NCBI GenBank assembly: GCA_039920165.1
Contig: JBDSEG010000159.1
Coordinates: 1-9,256, forward strand
Source: JBDSEG01 sp039920165
GTDB lineage: Bacteria > Pseudomonadota > Gammaproteobacteria > Burkholderiales > Burkholderiaceae_C
Direction: 5' to 3'
DNA length: 9,256 bases
The position numbers and the translations under genes were made by a program. Below are positions 1 to 6,432 of this stretch, piece by piece. Within the stretch, counting starts at the first letter, position 1; every line of letters starts with the position of its first letter. The notes beneath the pieces are model-generated. The model ran no database searches. It was not told the origin of the DNA and was given only the letters and a program-made list of their open reading frames with translations.

Positions 1-237
1 TCGCCCAGCAGGGGCCCCCGGCAAATGGGCGTCAACCGAGATACTTTCTTCAACTGCGCGACGCAGGAAGCGAAAGCCACCTATTCTGCGGACGGCCAGC
101 GGGCGACGATCCTGAACATGCAGGGCAAGAAGGAAGAGGCCAGGGCAATCACCGCCAAAATGATCGACTCCGATCAACAGGCCCGCCTGATGGCCGGGCT
201 GACAGTCATGAAGATATGCCTCCCCGCTGCGAAATAG
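1..237 (+). CDS. Unrecognised protein, possibly 5'-truncated
   Basis: I do not recognise this protein. The frame is open from the first base of the window to a TAG at 235-237, so it is either the C-terminal end of a longer gene or a complete small gene starting at ATG 25 (70 residues). A GCAGGGG stretch at 8-14 could serve as a ribosome binding site for ATG 25, but the spacing of about 10 bases is long. The visible protein is hydrophilic, with a Lys/Glu/Ala-rich helical stretch (GKKEEARAITAKMID) in the middle and no membrane segment. Its base composition looks less GC-rich and its third positions less G/C-biased than the following genes, so it may be weakly expressed, acquired or decaying. 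The threonine ammonia-lyase follows on the same strand with no clear terminator between. Coding status is moderately supported; function is unknown. Confidence 0.45.
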   Translation, partial: SPSRGPRQMGVNRDTFFNCATQEAKATYSADGQRATILNMQGKKEEARAITAKMIDSDQQARLMAGLTVMKICLPAAK

Positions 238-310
238 GCGTCCCGGCCATGCGGCACGACTCTGTCGCGGCCGGTCGGTGGCCGTCCGTGACGATCTGCC
301 GGGTTGGCTG

Positions 311-1564
311 ATGGCCGCTGCGGCTACCCCCGATCCGGCGCACCCCGAAGCGCTGACGATCGAGCACATCCGCGCCGCTGCCCAGCGCGTGCGCGGCGAG
401 GTGATCGATACGCCTTGCCTGCTGTCGCGCACGCTCTCGCAGCTCGCCGGCTGCGAGGTCTTCCTCAAGTTCGAGAACCTGCAGTTCACCGCATCGTTCA
501 AGGAACGCGGTGCCTTCAACAAGATGGCGCAGCTGACGCCGGCCGAGCGAGCGGCGGGTGTGCTGGCGGTATCGGCGGGCAATCATGCACAGGGCGTGGC
601 CTATCACGCGCAGCGCATGGGAATCCCGGCGACCGTCGTGATGCCGCGCTTTGCCTCGGCGGTGAAGGTCGAGAATACGCGGGGCTTCGGCGCGACCGTG
701 CTGCTCGAAGGCGATACCTTCGACGATGCGCGCACCCACGGCTTGGCGCTGGCGGCCGAGCGCGGCCTGACCGTCGTGCACCCGTTCGACGACCTGGCCG
801 TCATCGCCGGGCAGGGCACGATCGCCCTGGAAATGTTGGCGCAGCACCCGCAGCTCGACACGCTGGTGATCGCGATCGGCGGTGGCGGCCTTATCGCCGG
901 CATTGGCACCGCGGCGCGCGCTATCGACCCGGCGATCCGCCTCGTCGGCGTGCAGACGGCGCGCTTCCCGGCCGCGTGGCAGGCGGTGCACGGCGGGCCC
1001 GATGGCCATGGCGCGCCACAGCCCGCGGTGACGATCGCCGACGGCATCGCCGTCAAGTCGCCGGGCGCGCTGACGCTGCCCATCATCGAAGCGCTGGTCG
1101 ACGAGGTGCTGCTGGTCGACGAGGGTGATATCGAGCAAGCGATCCTGATGCTGCTGGAGATCGAGAAAACGGTGGTCGAGGGCGCGGGCGCGGTCGGCCT
1201 GGCGGCGCTGCTCAAGCACCGCGAGCGCTTCGTCGGGCGCAAGGTCGGCCTGGTGCTGTGCGGCGGCAATATCGAGCCGCTGGTGCTGGCCGAGATCATC
1301 GAGCGCGGCATGGTCAAGTCGGGTCGCCTCGCACGGCTGCGCTTCGACGTTCGCGACGTGCCGGGCGCGCTGGCCGACGTGGCGACGCTGCTTGGACAGC
1401 TCGGGGCCAATATCGACGAGGTACAGCACCAGCGCGCCTTCAATTCGCTGTCGGTCGAGCGGGTCCAGATCGAGGTGGTCGTGCAGACCCGCGGCATCGG
1501 CCATATCGCAAATATCCTCGGCGCGATGCGCGAGCAGGGCTACGCAGTCGAGCGCATCGGCTAA
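311..1564 (+). CDS. ilvA: Threonine ammonia-lyase (threonine dehydratase), ACT-domain form
   Basis: A PLP-dependent cytosolic enzyme that deaminates L-threonine to 2-oxobutyrate and ammonia, feeding isoleucine synthesis or threonine breakdown. Numbered from ATG 311 (417 residues), the fold-type II catalytic domain covers about 15-335: SFKERGAFNK holds the PLP lysine (Lys64), SAGNHAQG lies at 88-95, the phosphate-binding GGGGLIAG loop at 190-197, VEGAGAVGLAA at 289-299 and CGGN at 317-320. A single ACT domain (about 340-417, DVPGALADVATLLGQLGANI) ends the protein. The length and single ACT domain fit the medium form of about 400 residues, not the ~500-residue biosynthetic IlvA, so a catabolic role is possible. 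An in-frame GTG at 278 would add 11 residues with no family similarity; neither start has a clear Shine-Dalgarno sequence, and ATG was preferred. The ACT domain implies allosteric control, ligand unknown. Serine as an alternative substrate is common in the family. The aldolase gene follows after 49 bp. Confidence 0.9.
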   Translation: MAAAATPDPAHPEALTIEHIRAAAQRVRGEVIDTPCLLSRTLSQLAGCEVFLKFENLQFTASFKERGAFNKMAQLTPAERAAGVLAVSAGNHAQGVAYHAQRMGIPATVVMPRFASAVKVENTRGFGATVLLEGDTFDDARTHGLALAAERGLTVVHPFDDLAVIAGQGTIALEMLAQHPQLDTLVIAIGGGGLIAGIGTAARAIDPAIRLVGVQTARFPAAWQAVHGGPDGHGAPQPAVTIADGIAVKSPGALTLPIIEALVDEVLLVDEGDIEQAILMLLEIEKTVVEGAGAVGLAALLKHRERFVGRKVGLVLCGGNIEPLVLAEIIERGMVKSGRLARLRFDVRDVPGALADVATLLGQLGANIDEVQHQRAFNSLSVERVQIEVVVQTRGIGHIANILGAMREQGYAVERIG

Positions 1565-1571
1565 GCGCTTC

Positions 1572-1577
1572 TAGAAT
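1572..1577 (+). promoter_or_regulatory. Possible -10 element ahead of the aldolase gene
   Basis: TAGAAT (5 of 6 to the sigma-70 consensus TATAAT) lies in the 49-bp spacer, about 37 bases before the aldolase ATG. No recognisable -35 hexamer sits 16-18 bases upstream, so the aldolase could equally be read through from the threonine ammonia-lyase gene. Confidence 0.25.
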
Positions 1578-1613
1578 CGCCTACCGTCGTCTCGTCACCC
1601 AAGGATCACCACC

Positions 1614-2678
1614 ATGCCACTCGTCTCGATGCGCCAGCTGCTCGACCACGCCGCCGAAAACGGCTATGGAATCCCGGCCTTTAACGTCAACAACCTTGAA
1701 CAGGTGCAGGCCGTGATGACGGCTGCGGCCGAGGTCGGCGCGCCGGTCATCCTGCAGGCCAGCGCGGGTGCGCGCAAATATGCCGGCGAGGCTTTCATCA
1801 AGCACCTGATCCAGGCCGCGATCGAATCGTGGCCCACGGTGCCGCTGGTGATGCACCAGGACCACGGCCAAAACCCCGAGGTCTGCCGCGGCGCGATCGA
1901 CCTCGGCTTCAGTTCGGTAATGATGGACGGCTCGCTGCAGGCCGACGGCAAGACCATCGCGAGCTACGACTACAACGTCGACGTGACCCGAAAAGTGGTG
2001 GACATGGCGCACAAGCTTGGCGTCACCGTCGAGGGCGAGCTTGGCTGCCTCGGTTCGCTCGAGACCATGAAGGGCGACAAGGAAGACGGCCATGGCACCG
2101 AAGCCACGATGACGATGGAGCAGCTGCTGACCGACCCCGAGCAGGCTGCAGATTTCGTCCAGCGCACCCAGCTCGACGCGCTCGCCATCGCCATCGGCAC
2201 GAGCCACGGCGCGTACAAGTTCACCCGCAAGCCGACCGGCGACATCCTGGCGATCGGCCGAATCAAGGAGATTCACCGCCGCATCCCCAACACCCACCTC
2301 GTGATGCACGGTTCGAGCAGCGTGCCGCAGGACCTGCTGGCGACGATCCGCCAGTACGGCGGCGCGATGAAAGAGACCTATGGCGTGCCGGTCGAGGAGA
2401 TCCAGGAAGCGATCAAGCACGGCGTTCGCAAGATCAATATCGATACCGACGTGCGCCTCGCGATGACCGCGGCGATCCGCAAATATCTGGCCGAGAACCC
2501 CGACAAGTTCGATCCGCGCGACTACCTCAAGCCGGCGCGCGAGGCCGCCCGGGTGATCTGCCGCGAGCGCTATCTGCAGTTCGGCTGCGAAGGTCAGGCC
2601 GCCAAGATCAAGGCGCAGCCGCTGGCACAAGTGGCACAGCGCTACGCGCGCGGCGAACTCGCGCCGGCGGTGGTTTGA
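1614..2678 (+). CDS. fba: Fructose-bisphosphate aldolase, class II (zinc-dependent)
   Basis: A cytosolic enzyme that reversibly splits fructose 1,6-bisphosphate into dihydroxyacetone phosphate and glyceraldehyde 3-phosphate; in autotrophs the same subtype (CbbA-like) also acts in the Calvin cycle. The 354 residues match the usual ~350-residue length of this proteobacterial subtype. Visible motifs are HQDHG at 81-85 (catalytic Asp83, zinc ligand His84), VEGELGCLGS at 140-149 (Glu142), the zinc histidines in GTSHGAYKF (His198) and VMHGSSSVP (His232), and the phosphate-site stretch KINIDTD at 273-279. The start is firm: AAGGA at 1601-1605 lies 8 bases before ATG 1614. A strong terminator follows the stop by about 25 bases. 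No Calvin-cycle genes are visible nearby, so a glycolytic or gluconeogenic role is the simpler reading. Identification is very secure; the physiological pathway is inferred. Confidence 0.97.
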   Translation: MPLVSMRQLLDHAAENGYGIPAFNVNNLEQVQAVMTAAAEVGAPVILQASAGARKYAGEAFIKHLIQAAIESWPTVPLVMHQDHGQNPEVCRGAIDLGFSSVMMDGSLQADGKTIASYDYNVDVTRKVVDMAHKLGVTVEGELGCLGSLETMKGDKEDGHGTEATMTMEQLLTDPEQAADFVQRTQLDALAIAIGTSHGAYKFTRKPTGDILAIGRIKEIHRRIPNTHLVMHGSSSVPQDLLATIRQYGGAMKETYGVPVEEIQEAIKHGVRKINIDTDVRLAMTAAIRKYLAENPDKFDPRDYLKPAREAARVICRERYLQFGCEGQAAKIKAQPLAQVAQRYARGELAPAVV

Positions 2679-2702
2679 GTCGACCGGCCCTTACCGTAAA
2701 GC

Positions 2703-2727
2703 AAAACCCGGCCGCGGCCGGGTTTTT
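2703..2727. terminator. Bidirectional intrinsic terminator
   Basis: A perfect inverted repeat with 11-base arms (AAAACCCGGCC and GGCCGGGTTTT) around a central GC, followed by TTTTT on the plus strand and by a matching T-run on the minus strand. It lies between two convergent genes, 24 bases after the aldolase stop and 19 bases after the stop of the minus-strand small protein, so it should end transcription from both sides. Confidence 0.9.
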
Positions 2728-2746
2728 GTTGACCGCAGCACACCGC

Positions 2747-2944
2747 TCACTGCGTAACGGACACCGGCGCGGCGGCAGCCGTCAGGGCCACACGCTGGCC
2801 GACGATCTCGACCGTCGGCAGGCGCACGATGTGCACCGCGGGGCGGCTGGCGGGACGTCCTTCGAACATCGCTGCACCGATCGCTGCGGTGCCGCCAGCG
2901 AGCAGGGTGAAGGCGAGGGCGGCGGAAAAGAGGCGGTCGATCAT
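2747..2944 (-). CDS. Small exported or membrane-anchored protein (65 aa), unknown function
   Basis: I cannot assign a function. The 65-residue protein has a short charged N-terminus (MIDR), a hydrophobic segment at about 5-25 rich in Ala, Leu and Gly (signal peptide or single membrane anchor), and a soluble tail with the motif VHIVRLPTVEIVGQRV (37-52). Coding is supported by a Shine-Dalgarno-like GGAG 7 bases before the ATG, a bidirectional terminator just past the TGA, and a signal-like N-terminus that chance frames in GC-rich DNA rarely give. From memory, small proteins with a similar LPTV-x-V-x-G-x-R tail occur in Burkholderiales genomes as hypothetical proteins; this is recollection, not a search result. 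The upstream gene on this strand is the ROK kinase, 153 bp away, so this gene probably has its own promoter. Confidence 0.7.
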   Translation of the reverse strand: MIDRLFSAALAFTLLAGGTAAIGAAMFEGRPASRPAVHIVRLPTVEIVGQRVALTAAAAPVSVTQ

Positions 2945-2991
2945 GATGCGGCTCCAGGTTGCGACGCCAGCGAGGAGGCGTCATGGAGCGA

Positions 2992-3020
2992 ACTCTAGGC
3001 AGCGCCGGCGCGCGCCGAAA
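2992..3020 (-). promoter_or_regulatory. Possible promoter for the 65-aa protein
   Basis: On the minus strand TAGAGT (2997-2992) resembles a -10 box, with a poor -35 candidate TTTCGG (3020-3015) 17 bases upstream. It lies about 47 bases before the ATG at 2944. A 6-bp stem (GACGCC/GGCGTC, 2963-2982) would fall in the leader. Only the -10 part is persuasive. Confidence 0.22.
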
Positions 3021-3097
3021 CCCGGATGCGATCAAGCGTCGATCGGCGAGCGCGAAACGCGTCGGCGGCCGATGAACCGCTGGCGCGCGCAGCGTTT

Positions 3098-4042
3098 TCA
3101 GTCCTGCCAGAGCCGCGCCGCGCCACGAACCCCCGACGAGTCGCCGTGGCGGCTGCGCACCAGGCGGGTCGTGACGGGCTCGGCAGATGTTGCGCTGGAC
3201 GTCGCGCCGAAGATGTGGCGCGACCACAGCGCGGGCACGCGCGTCGTGAGCCGCTCGAGGTTCGACAGCCCGCCGCCGAGCACGATCACGTCCGGGTCGA
3301 GCAGGTTGACGACACCGGCCAGCGCCCGCGCGAGCCGCGATTCGTAGCGCTGCAGGCTGGTCTCGCAGTCGACGTCCCCCGCGGCTGCGCCCTGCGCGAT
3401 GTGCGGCGGGTCGAGCGCAACGCCGGTACGTCGGAAATGGTCGAGCGCGAGCGCCGGGCCGCTCAACCATGCCTCGACGCAGCCGCGCTGCCCGCAATAG
3501 CACGACGGTGCGTGACCGTCGTCGGCATCGGCCCAGGGCAGGGGGTTGTGGCCCCATTCGCCGGCGGTCCGGTTCGGTCCGTCGAGCAAGCGTCCGTCGA
3601 CGACGATGCCGCCGCCCACGCCGGTTCCGAGGATCACCGCGAAGACGACCCGCGCGCCCGCGCCGGCGCCGTCGCTCGCCTCGGACAGCGCCAGGCAATC
3701 GGCATCGTTGGCCAGGCGCACCGGCCGGTGCAGCAATTCGGCGAGGTCGTCGCGCAGCGCTTGGCCGTTCAGGCAAGTCGAGTTGGCGTTCTTGATGCGT
3801 CCGGCACGGGTCGGGCTGCCGGGAGTGCCGATGCCCAGCGGCGCATCCGGCGCGAAGCCGGTCGCCGACTGCGCGCGCTGCAGCAGCGCGCCGATGGCAG
3901 CGAGCGTCGCGTCGTAGTCGCCGGCCGGCGTCGGCACGCGCCCGCGCCAGCGCGTCGAGCCCTGCGCATCGAGAACGATGGCCTCGATCTTGGTTCCGCC
4001 GAGGTCGACGCCGATCGAGGGCACCGGATCCGATCCCGCCAT
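3098..4042 (-). CDS. mak: ROK-family sugar kinase, Mak-like fructokinase
   Basis: A cytosolic ATP-dependent hexokinase of the ROK family that phosphorylates the 6-hydroxyl of a sugar; the closest match I recall is E. coli Mak (manno(fructo)kinase, ~302 residues). Over 314 residues the order is: phosphate-binding GVDLGGTKIE at 11-20, substrate-site KNANSTCLNGQ at 84-94, RLANDADCLALSEA at 109-122 (catalytic Asp113), ILGTGVGGG at 137-145, EWGHNPLPW at 162-170 (Glu162, zinc ligand His165), the zinc motif CYCGQRGCVE at 181-190 with all three cysteines, DPDVIVLGGGLSN at 249-261, and the Mak-like ending HGDSSGVRGAARLW. The start is ATG 4042, 14 bases after the aminopeptidase stop; its frame stays open far upstream, but there the aminopeptidase frame is the coding one. 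Probably co-transcribed with the aminopeptidase. Fructose is the likely substrate; mannose, glucose or N-acetylglucosamine cannot be excluded. Confidence 0.92.
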   Translation of the reverse strand: MAGSDPVPSIGVDLGGTKIEAIVLDAQGSTRWRGRVPTPAGDYDATLAAIGALLQRAQSATGFAPDAPLGIGTPGSPTRAGRIKNANSTCLNGQALRDDLAELLHRPVRLANDADCLALSEASDGAGAGARVVFAVILGTGVGGGIVVDGRLLDGPNRTAGEWGHNPLPWADADDGHAPSCYCGQRGCVEAWLSGPALALDHFRRTGVALDPPHIAQGAAAGDVDCETSLQRYESRLARALAGVVNLLDPDVIVLGGGLSNLERLTTRVPALWSRHIFGATSSATSAEPVTTRLVRSRHGDSSGVRGAARLWQD

Positions 4043-4056
4043 TCGACGCCCGCCGC

Positions 4057-5883
4057 TCAGAGCGGCGCGGTGCGCTCCATCAGCCAGGCGAGCGCCGGCC
4101 CGTCGACCCGTGGCGCCAGGCGCTCGCGCACGGTCGCGTGATAGGCGTTCAGCCACGAGACCTCGTCGTCTCGCAGCAACGAACGATCGATGCAGCGTGT
4201 ATCGATCGGGCACAGCGTCAGGGTCTCGAACGCCAGGAACTCGCCGAACTCGGCCTCGTCTTCGGAGGGTGCCGGCACGTTCAGCACGAGGTTCTCGATC
4301 CGGATGCCCCATCGGCCGGGTCGATAGAGGCCGGGCTCGATGCTCGTCACCATGCCGGGCTGCATCGCCATGTGCGGCTCGGTGATCGCCTTCGAGATGC
4401 TCTGTGGGCCTTCGTGCACGTTGAGGAAATAGCCGACGCCGTGGCCCGTGCCGTGGCCGAAATCCAGGCCCGCGTCCCACAGCGGCGCGCGCGCGATCGC
4501 ATCGAGCATGGGCGAGAGCGTGCCGCGCGGAAACCGGGTGCGGCTGAGCGCCAGCGTGCCCTTGAGGACGAGCGTGTAGTCGCGCATTTGCGCCGCGCTC
4601 GGTGTGCCGATCGGCCAGACCCGCGTGATGTCGGTCGTGCCGCCGAGATACTGGCCGCCCGAGTCGATCAGCAGCAAGCCTCCTTGCGCCGGATCGACCG
4701 CAATGGTCGCGTGCGATTCGTCGGTTGCGCGGTAGTGCGGCATGGCGCCGTTCGCATTGAAGCCGGCGATGGTGTTGAAGCTCAGGCCGACGAAGCCCGG
4801 GCGCTTTGCGCGCTCGGCGCTCAGGCGCTCGTCGATCGTCAATTCGGTGATGGGCTCGGAGCGCGCCGGATCGGCGAGCGCCAACTCGAACCACGCATAG
4901 AACTCGCACATCGCCGCGCCGTCCTGAGCCATCGCGGCGCGTATGTGCTCCGCCTGCGCCTCGCTCTTGCGGCTCTTTTTCAAGGTGCTCGGGTTGATCC
5001 CTTCGACGCGCGGCACCCCGACCGCATCCATCAGCCCGAGCGTGACGCGGCGCGGATCGACCAGCAGCTGCGCGGTCGGCGGCAGCGCGGCGAGCGCCGA
5101 AGCGGCCTGAGCATAGGGAGCGAGCGCGATGCCGTCGGCGGCCAGGCGCGCTTCTAGCGACGCATCGATCTTGCCCGCACCGACGAAAAGCAGCGTGCGT
5201 CGCGCATCGATCAGCGCATGGGCGAGGAACACTGGGTTGAAGCTCACGTCGGCGCCGCGCAGGTTGAACAGCCACGCGATATCGTCGACCGTCGAGACGA
5301 GGTGGTGTGTCGCGCCGGCCGCGGCCATCGCCTCGCGCACCTGGGCCAGCTTGGCGGCGCGCGATTCGGTCGCATGCGGCGCCAAGTGCTCGTAGACGGG
5401 AGCGTCGGGCAAGCCCGGTCGATCGGGCCACACGGCATCGAGAAGGTCGAGATCGGTGCGCAGCGTGACGCCGGCGCGCTCGAGCGCCGTACGCAGCGTC
5501 GCCGCTGCGCCGAGGCCGAGCACCGCGCCGTCGACCGCGACGCTGGCGCCGCGCGCCACGTGCTTCGCGAGCCAGTCGATGTGATGCGAGGCGGCGCCGG
5601 TCGGGATCTTCACCAGCGTGATTCCGCTGCCGGCGAGTTCGGCCTCGGCCTGGGTCCAGTATCGGCTGTCGGCGAAGAGCGCGGCTTCGTCGCGGGTGAC
5701 GGCCAGCGTTCCCATTGAACCGGTGAAGCCCGACAGCCACTGGCGCGCCTGCCAGCGCCCGGGCAGATATTCCGACAGGTGAGGGTCACTCGACGGCACG
5801 AGAACGGCGGCCAAGTCCAGGCGCGCGAGCTCGTCGCGCAGGCGGTCGATTCGAAGGCGGTGGTCGGAGGTGCGGGTATCCAT
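4057..5883 (-). CDS. pepP: Xaa-Pro aminopeptidase, M24 family, large (~600-residue) form
   Basis: A cytosolic metallopeptidase that removes an N-terminal residue preceding proline. The 608 residues fit the three-domain eukaryotic-type aminopeptidase P, not the ~440-residue E. coli PepP: two creatinase-like N-terminal domains (about 10-150 and 160-315; note LVPSSDPHLSEY and GFTGSMG) precede the pita-bread catalytic domain (about 318-545). All five metal ligands are visible: Asp407 (LLIDSGGQY), Asp418 (GTTDITR), His481 (GHGTGHGVG), Glu516 (SIEPGLY) and Glu530 (RIENL), with spacings nearly identical to human XPNPEP1. A ~60-residue C-terminal extension of the M24 C-terminal type ends the protein (LAFETLTLCPID...SWLNAYH). 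The ATG at 5883 has only a weak purine-rich stretch upstream. There is no signal peptide. The kinase gene starts 14 bases after the stop, suggesting an operon. Identification is secure; pepP is used in the broad sense. Confidence 0.95.
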   Translation of the reverse strand: MDTRTSDHRLRIDRLRDELARLDLAAVLVPSSDPHLSEYLPGRWQARQWLSGFTGSMGTLAVTRDEAALFADSRYWTQAEAELAGSGITLVKIPTGAASHHIDWLAKHVARGASVAVDGAVLGLGAAATLRTALERAGVTLRTDLDLLDAVWPDRPGLPDAPVYEHLAPHATESRAAKLAQVREAMAAAGATHHLVSTVDDIAWLFNLRGADVSFNPVFLAHALIDARRTLLFVGAGKIDASLEARLAADGIALAPYAQAASALAALPPTAQLLVDPRRVTLGLMDAVGVPRVEGINPSTLKKSRKSEAQAEHIRAAMAQDGAAMCEFYAWFELALADPARSEPITELTIDERLSAERAKRPGFVGLSFNTIAGFNANGAMPHYRATDESHATIAVDPAQGGLLLIDSGGQYLGGTTDITRVWPIGTPSAAQMRDYTLVLKGTLALSRTRFPRGTLSPMLDAIARAPLWDAGLDFGHGTGHGVGYFLNVHEGPQSISKAITEPHMAMQPGMVTSIEPGLYRPGRWGIRIENLVLNVPAPSEDEAEFGEFLAFETLTLCPIDTRCIDRSLLRDDEVSWLNAYHATVRERLAPRVDGPALAWLMERTAPL

Positions 5884-5920
5884 CGCAGTGTTCTCGGGTT
5901 GGCTATCGGTGCATCCTATG

Positions 5921-5949
5921 CGAGCCGGCGAGGCACGCGGGCCGGCTCG
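5921..5949. repeat. Inverted repeat between the aminopeptidase and the frameshifted gene
   Basis: Perfect 9-bp arms CGAGCCGGC (5921-5929) and GCCGGCTCG (5941-5949) with an 11-base loop. It sits 12 bases past the stop of the frameshifted gene and about 38 bases before the aminopeptidase start. It could be a transcription end or a processing hairpin, but no T-run follows on the minus strand. TAGGAT (minus strand, 5918-5913), just downstream, weakly resembles a -10 box for the aminopeptidase. Confidence 0.45.
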
Positions 5950-5961
5950 TCGACGCCATGG

Positions 5962-6335
5962 CTAGGGGATCTTCAACGCCGCAATATCGGCGACGGCCTG
6001 CTTGATCTGCTTGTCGAGCGCGAGCAGGGCCTTGTTCTCGGTGAAGATCTTGTCCGACAGCGGCTTGATTGCGGCCAGGCTTTCGTCGGGGTGGATCTTG
6101 GCCGCCTTGAGGTCGAGCGATTCGCGGATCGTCGTGCCGGGGGCGAACGTGGTGGTACCCGCGATCTGTTTGTCGATCGCATCGTCGGCCAGCAGCTTGG
6201 CGGCCTTCTTGAGCTTGATGAGTTCGAACGAATTCTTCGCAGTGACTGCGGCGGTCGCGGCTGCTGCACCGCCTGCAGCTTGGCGAGCGAACCGGTCTGC
6301 TTTAGTGCGGCGTGCCAGGCCTTGGTGAGCGCCAT
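5962..6335 (-). pseudogene. Small unrecognised gene with a one-base frameshift
   Basis: A minus-strand gene begins at ATG 6335 with a good leader (AAAGAGGCAAGGATC directly before the ATG) and reads MALTKAWHAALKQTGSLAKL in the first frame. After about 22 codons that frame turns into an Arg/Ser/Pro-rich sequence typical of a wrong frame. The overlapping frame, entered by a -1 shift near 6269-6271, instead reads a sensible protein to TAG at 5962-5964: TAKNSFELIKLKKAAKLLAD, then TTFAPGTTIRESLDLKAAKI, then FTENKALLALDKQIKQAVAD, ending ALKIP. That second frame has no start codon of its own. Restoring one base gives a 124-residue, lysine- and alanine-rich, probably helical soluble protein without cysteines. 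The break lies in GCGGTG, where loss of one G from GCGGGTG would explain it; a sequencing error or a true pseudogene are both possible. I do not recognise the family. It lies between kynA (97-bp gap) and the aminopeptidase on the same strand. Confidence 0.65.
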
Positions 6336-6387
6336 GATCCTTGCCTCTTTCGTCGCGACGCCAGGAACCGCCTGGCCCGGAGATTCG

Positions 6388-6416
6388 ATCGTGCGCAATT
6401 GACTGCGGCCGGTCAA
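6388..6416 (-). promoter_or_regulatory. Possible promoter for the frameshifted gene
   Basis: In the 97-bp gap after kynA, the minus strand carries TTGACC (6416-6411, 5 of 6 to a -35 box), a 17-base spacer and CACGAT (6393-6388, 3 of 6 to a -10 box). The -35 is good and the -10 is poor. It would start transcription about 45 bases before the ATG at 6335. Confidence 0.25.
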
Positions 6417-6432
6417 CGCCGGCGGACCAGCT

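Noticed and set aside
243..274. A bulged hairpin (CCGGCC/GGCCGG) ahead of the threonine ammonia-lyase gene as terminator or riboswitch
   Set aside because: The arms are short, the interior pairing is asymmetric, there is no T-run, and nothing resembles a known riboswitch core.
206..1504. A 432-codon minus-strand open frame opposite the threonine ammonia-lyase gene
   Set aside because: It is rich in Arg, His, Asp and Gln with no motifs, and the plus strand carries the full enzyme. It is a GC-driven antisense shadow.
3026..5157. Long plus-strand open frames (3026-4141 and 4138-5157) antisense to the kinase and aminopeptidase
   Set aside because: They show the composition of antisense shadows in high-GC DNA and no family signature; the minus strand is fully accounted for.
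3098..5740. An 880-codon minus-strand open frame running through the kinase and most of the aminopeptidase, suggesting a fusion protein
   Set aside because: Upstream of 4042 the frame is Arg/Ala/Gly-rich and non-sensical, while the aminopeptidase frame over the same bases carries all five metal ligands. Only 3098-4042 is real in this frame.
6260..6275. Programmed -1 ribosomal frameshift in the small gene
   Set aside because: The junction GCGGTG lacks an X-XXY-YYZ slippery heptamer and no clear downstream pseudoknot is evident; a one-base deletion or sequencing error is simpler.
6408..6423. A possible terminator after kynA (GCCGG/CCGGC hairpin)
   Set aside because: The stem is only 5 bp and no T-run follows on the minus strand; chance occurrence is likely at this GC content.
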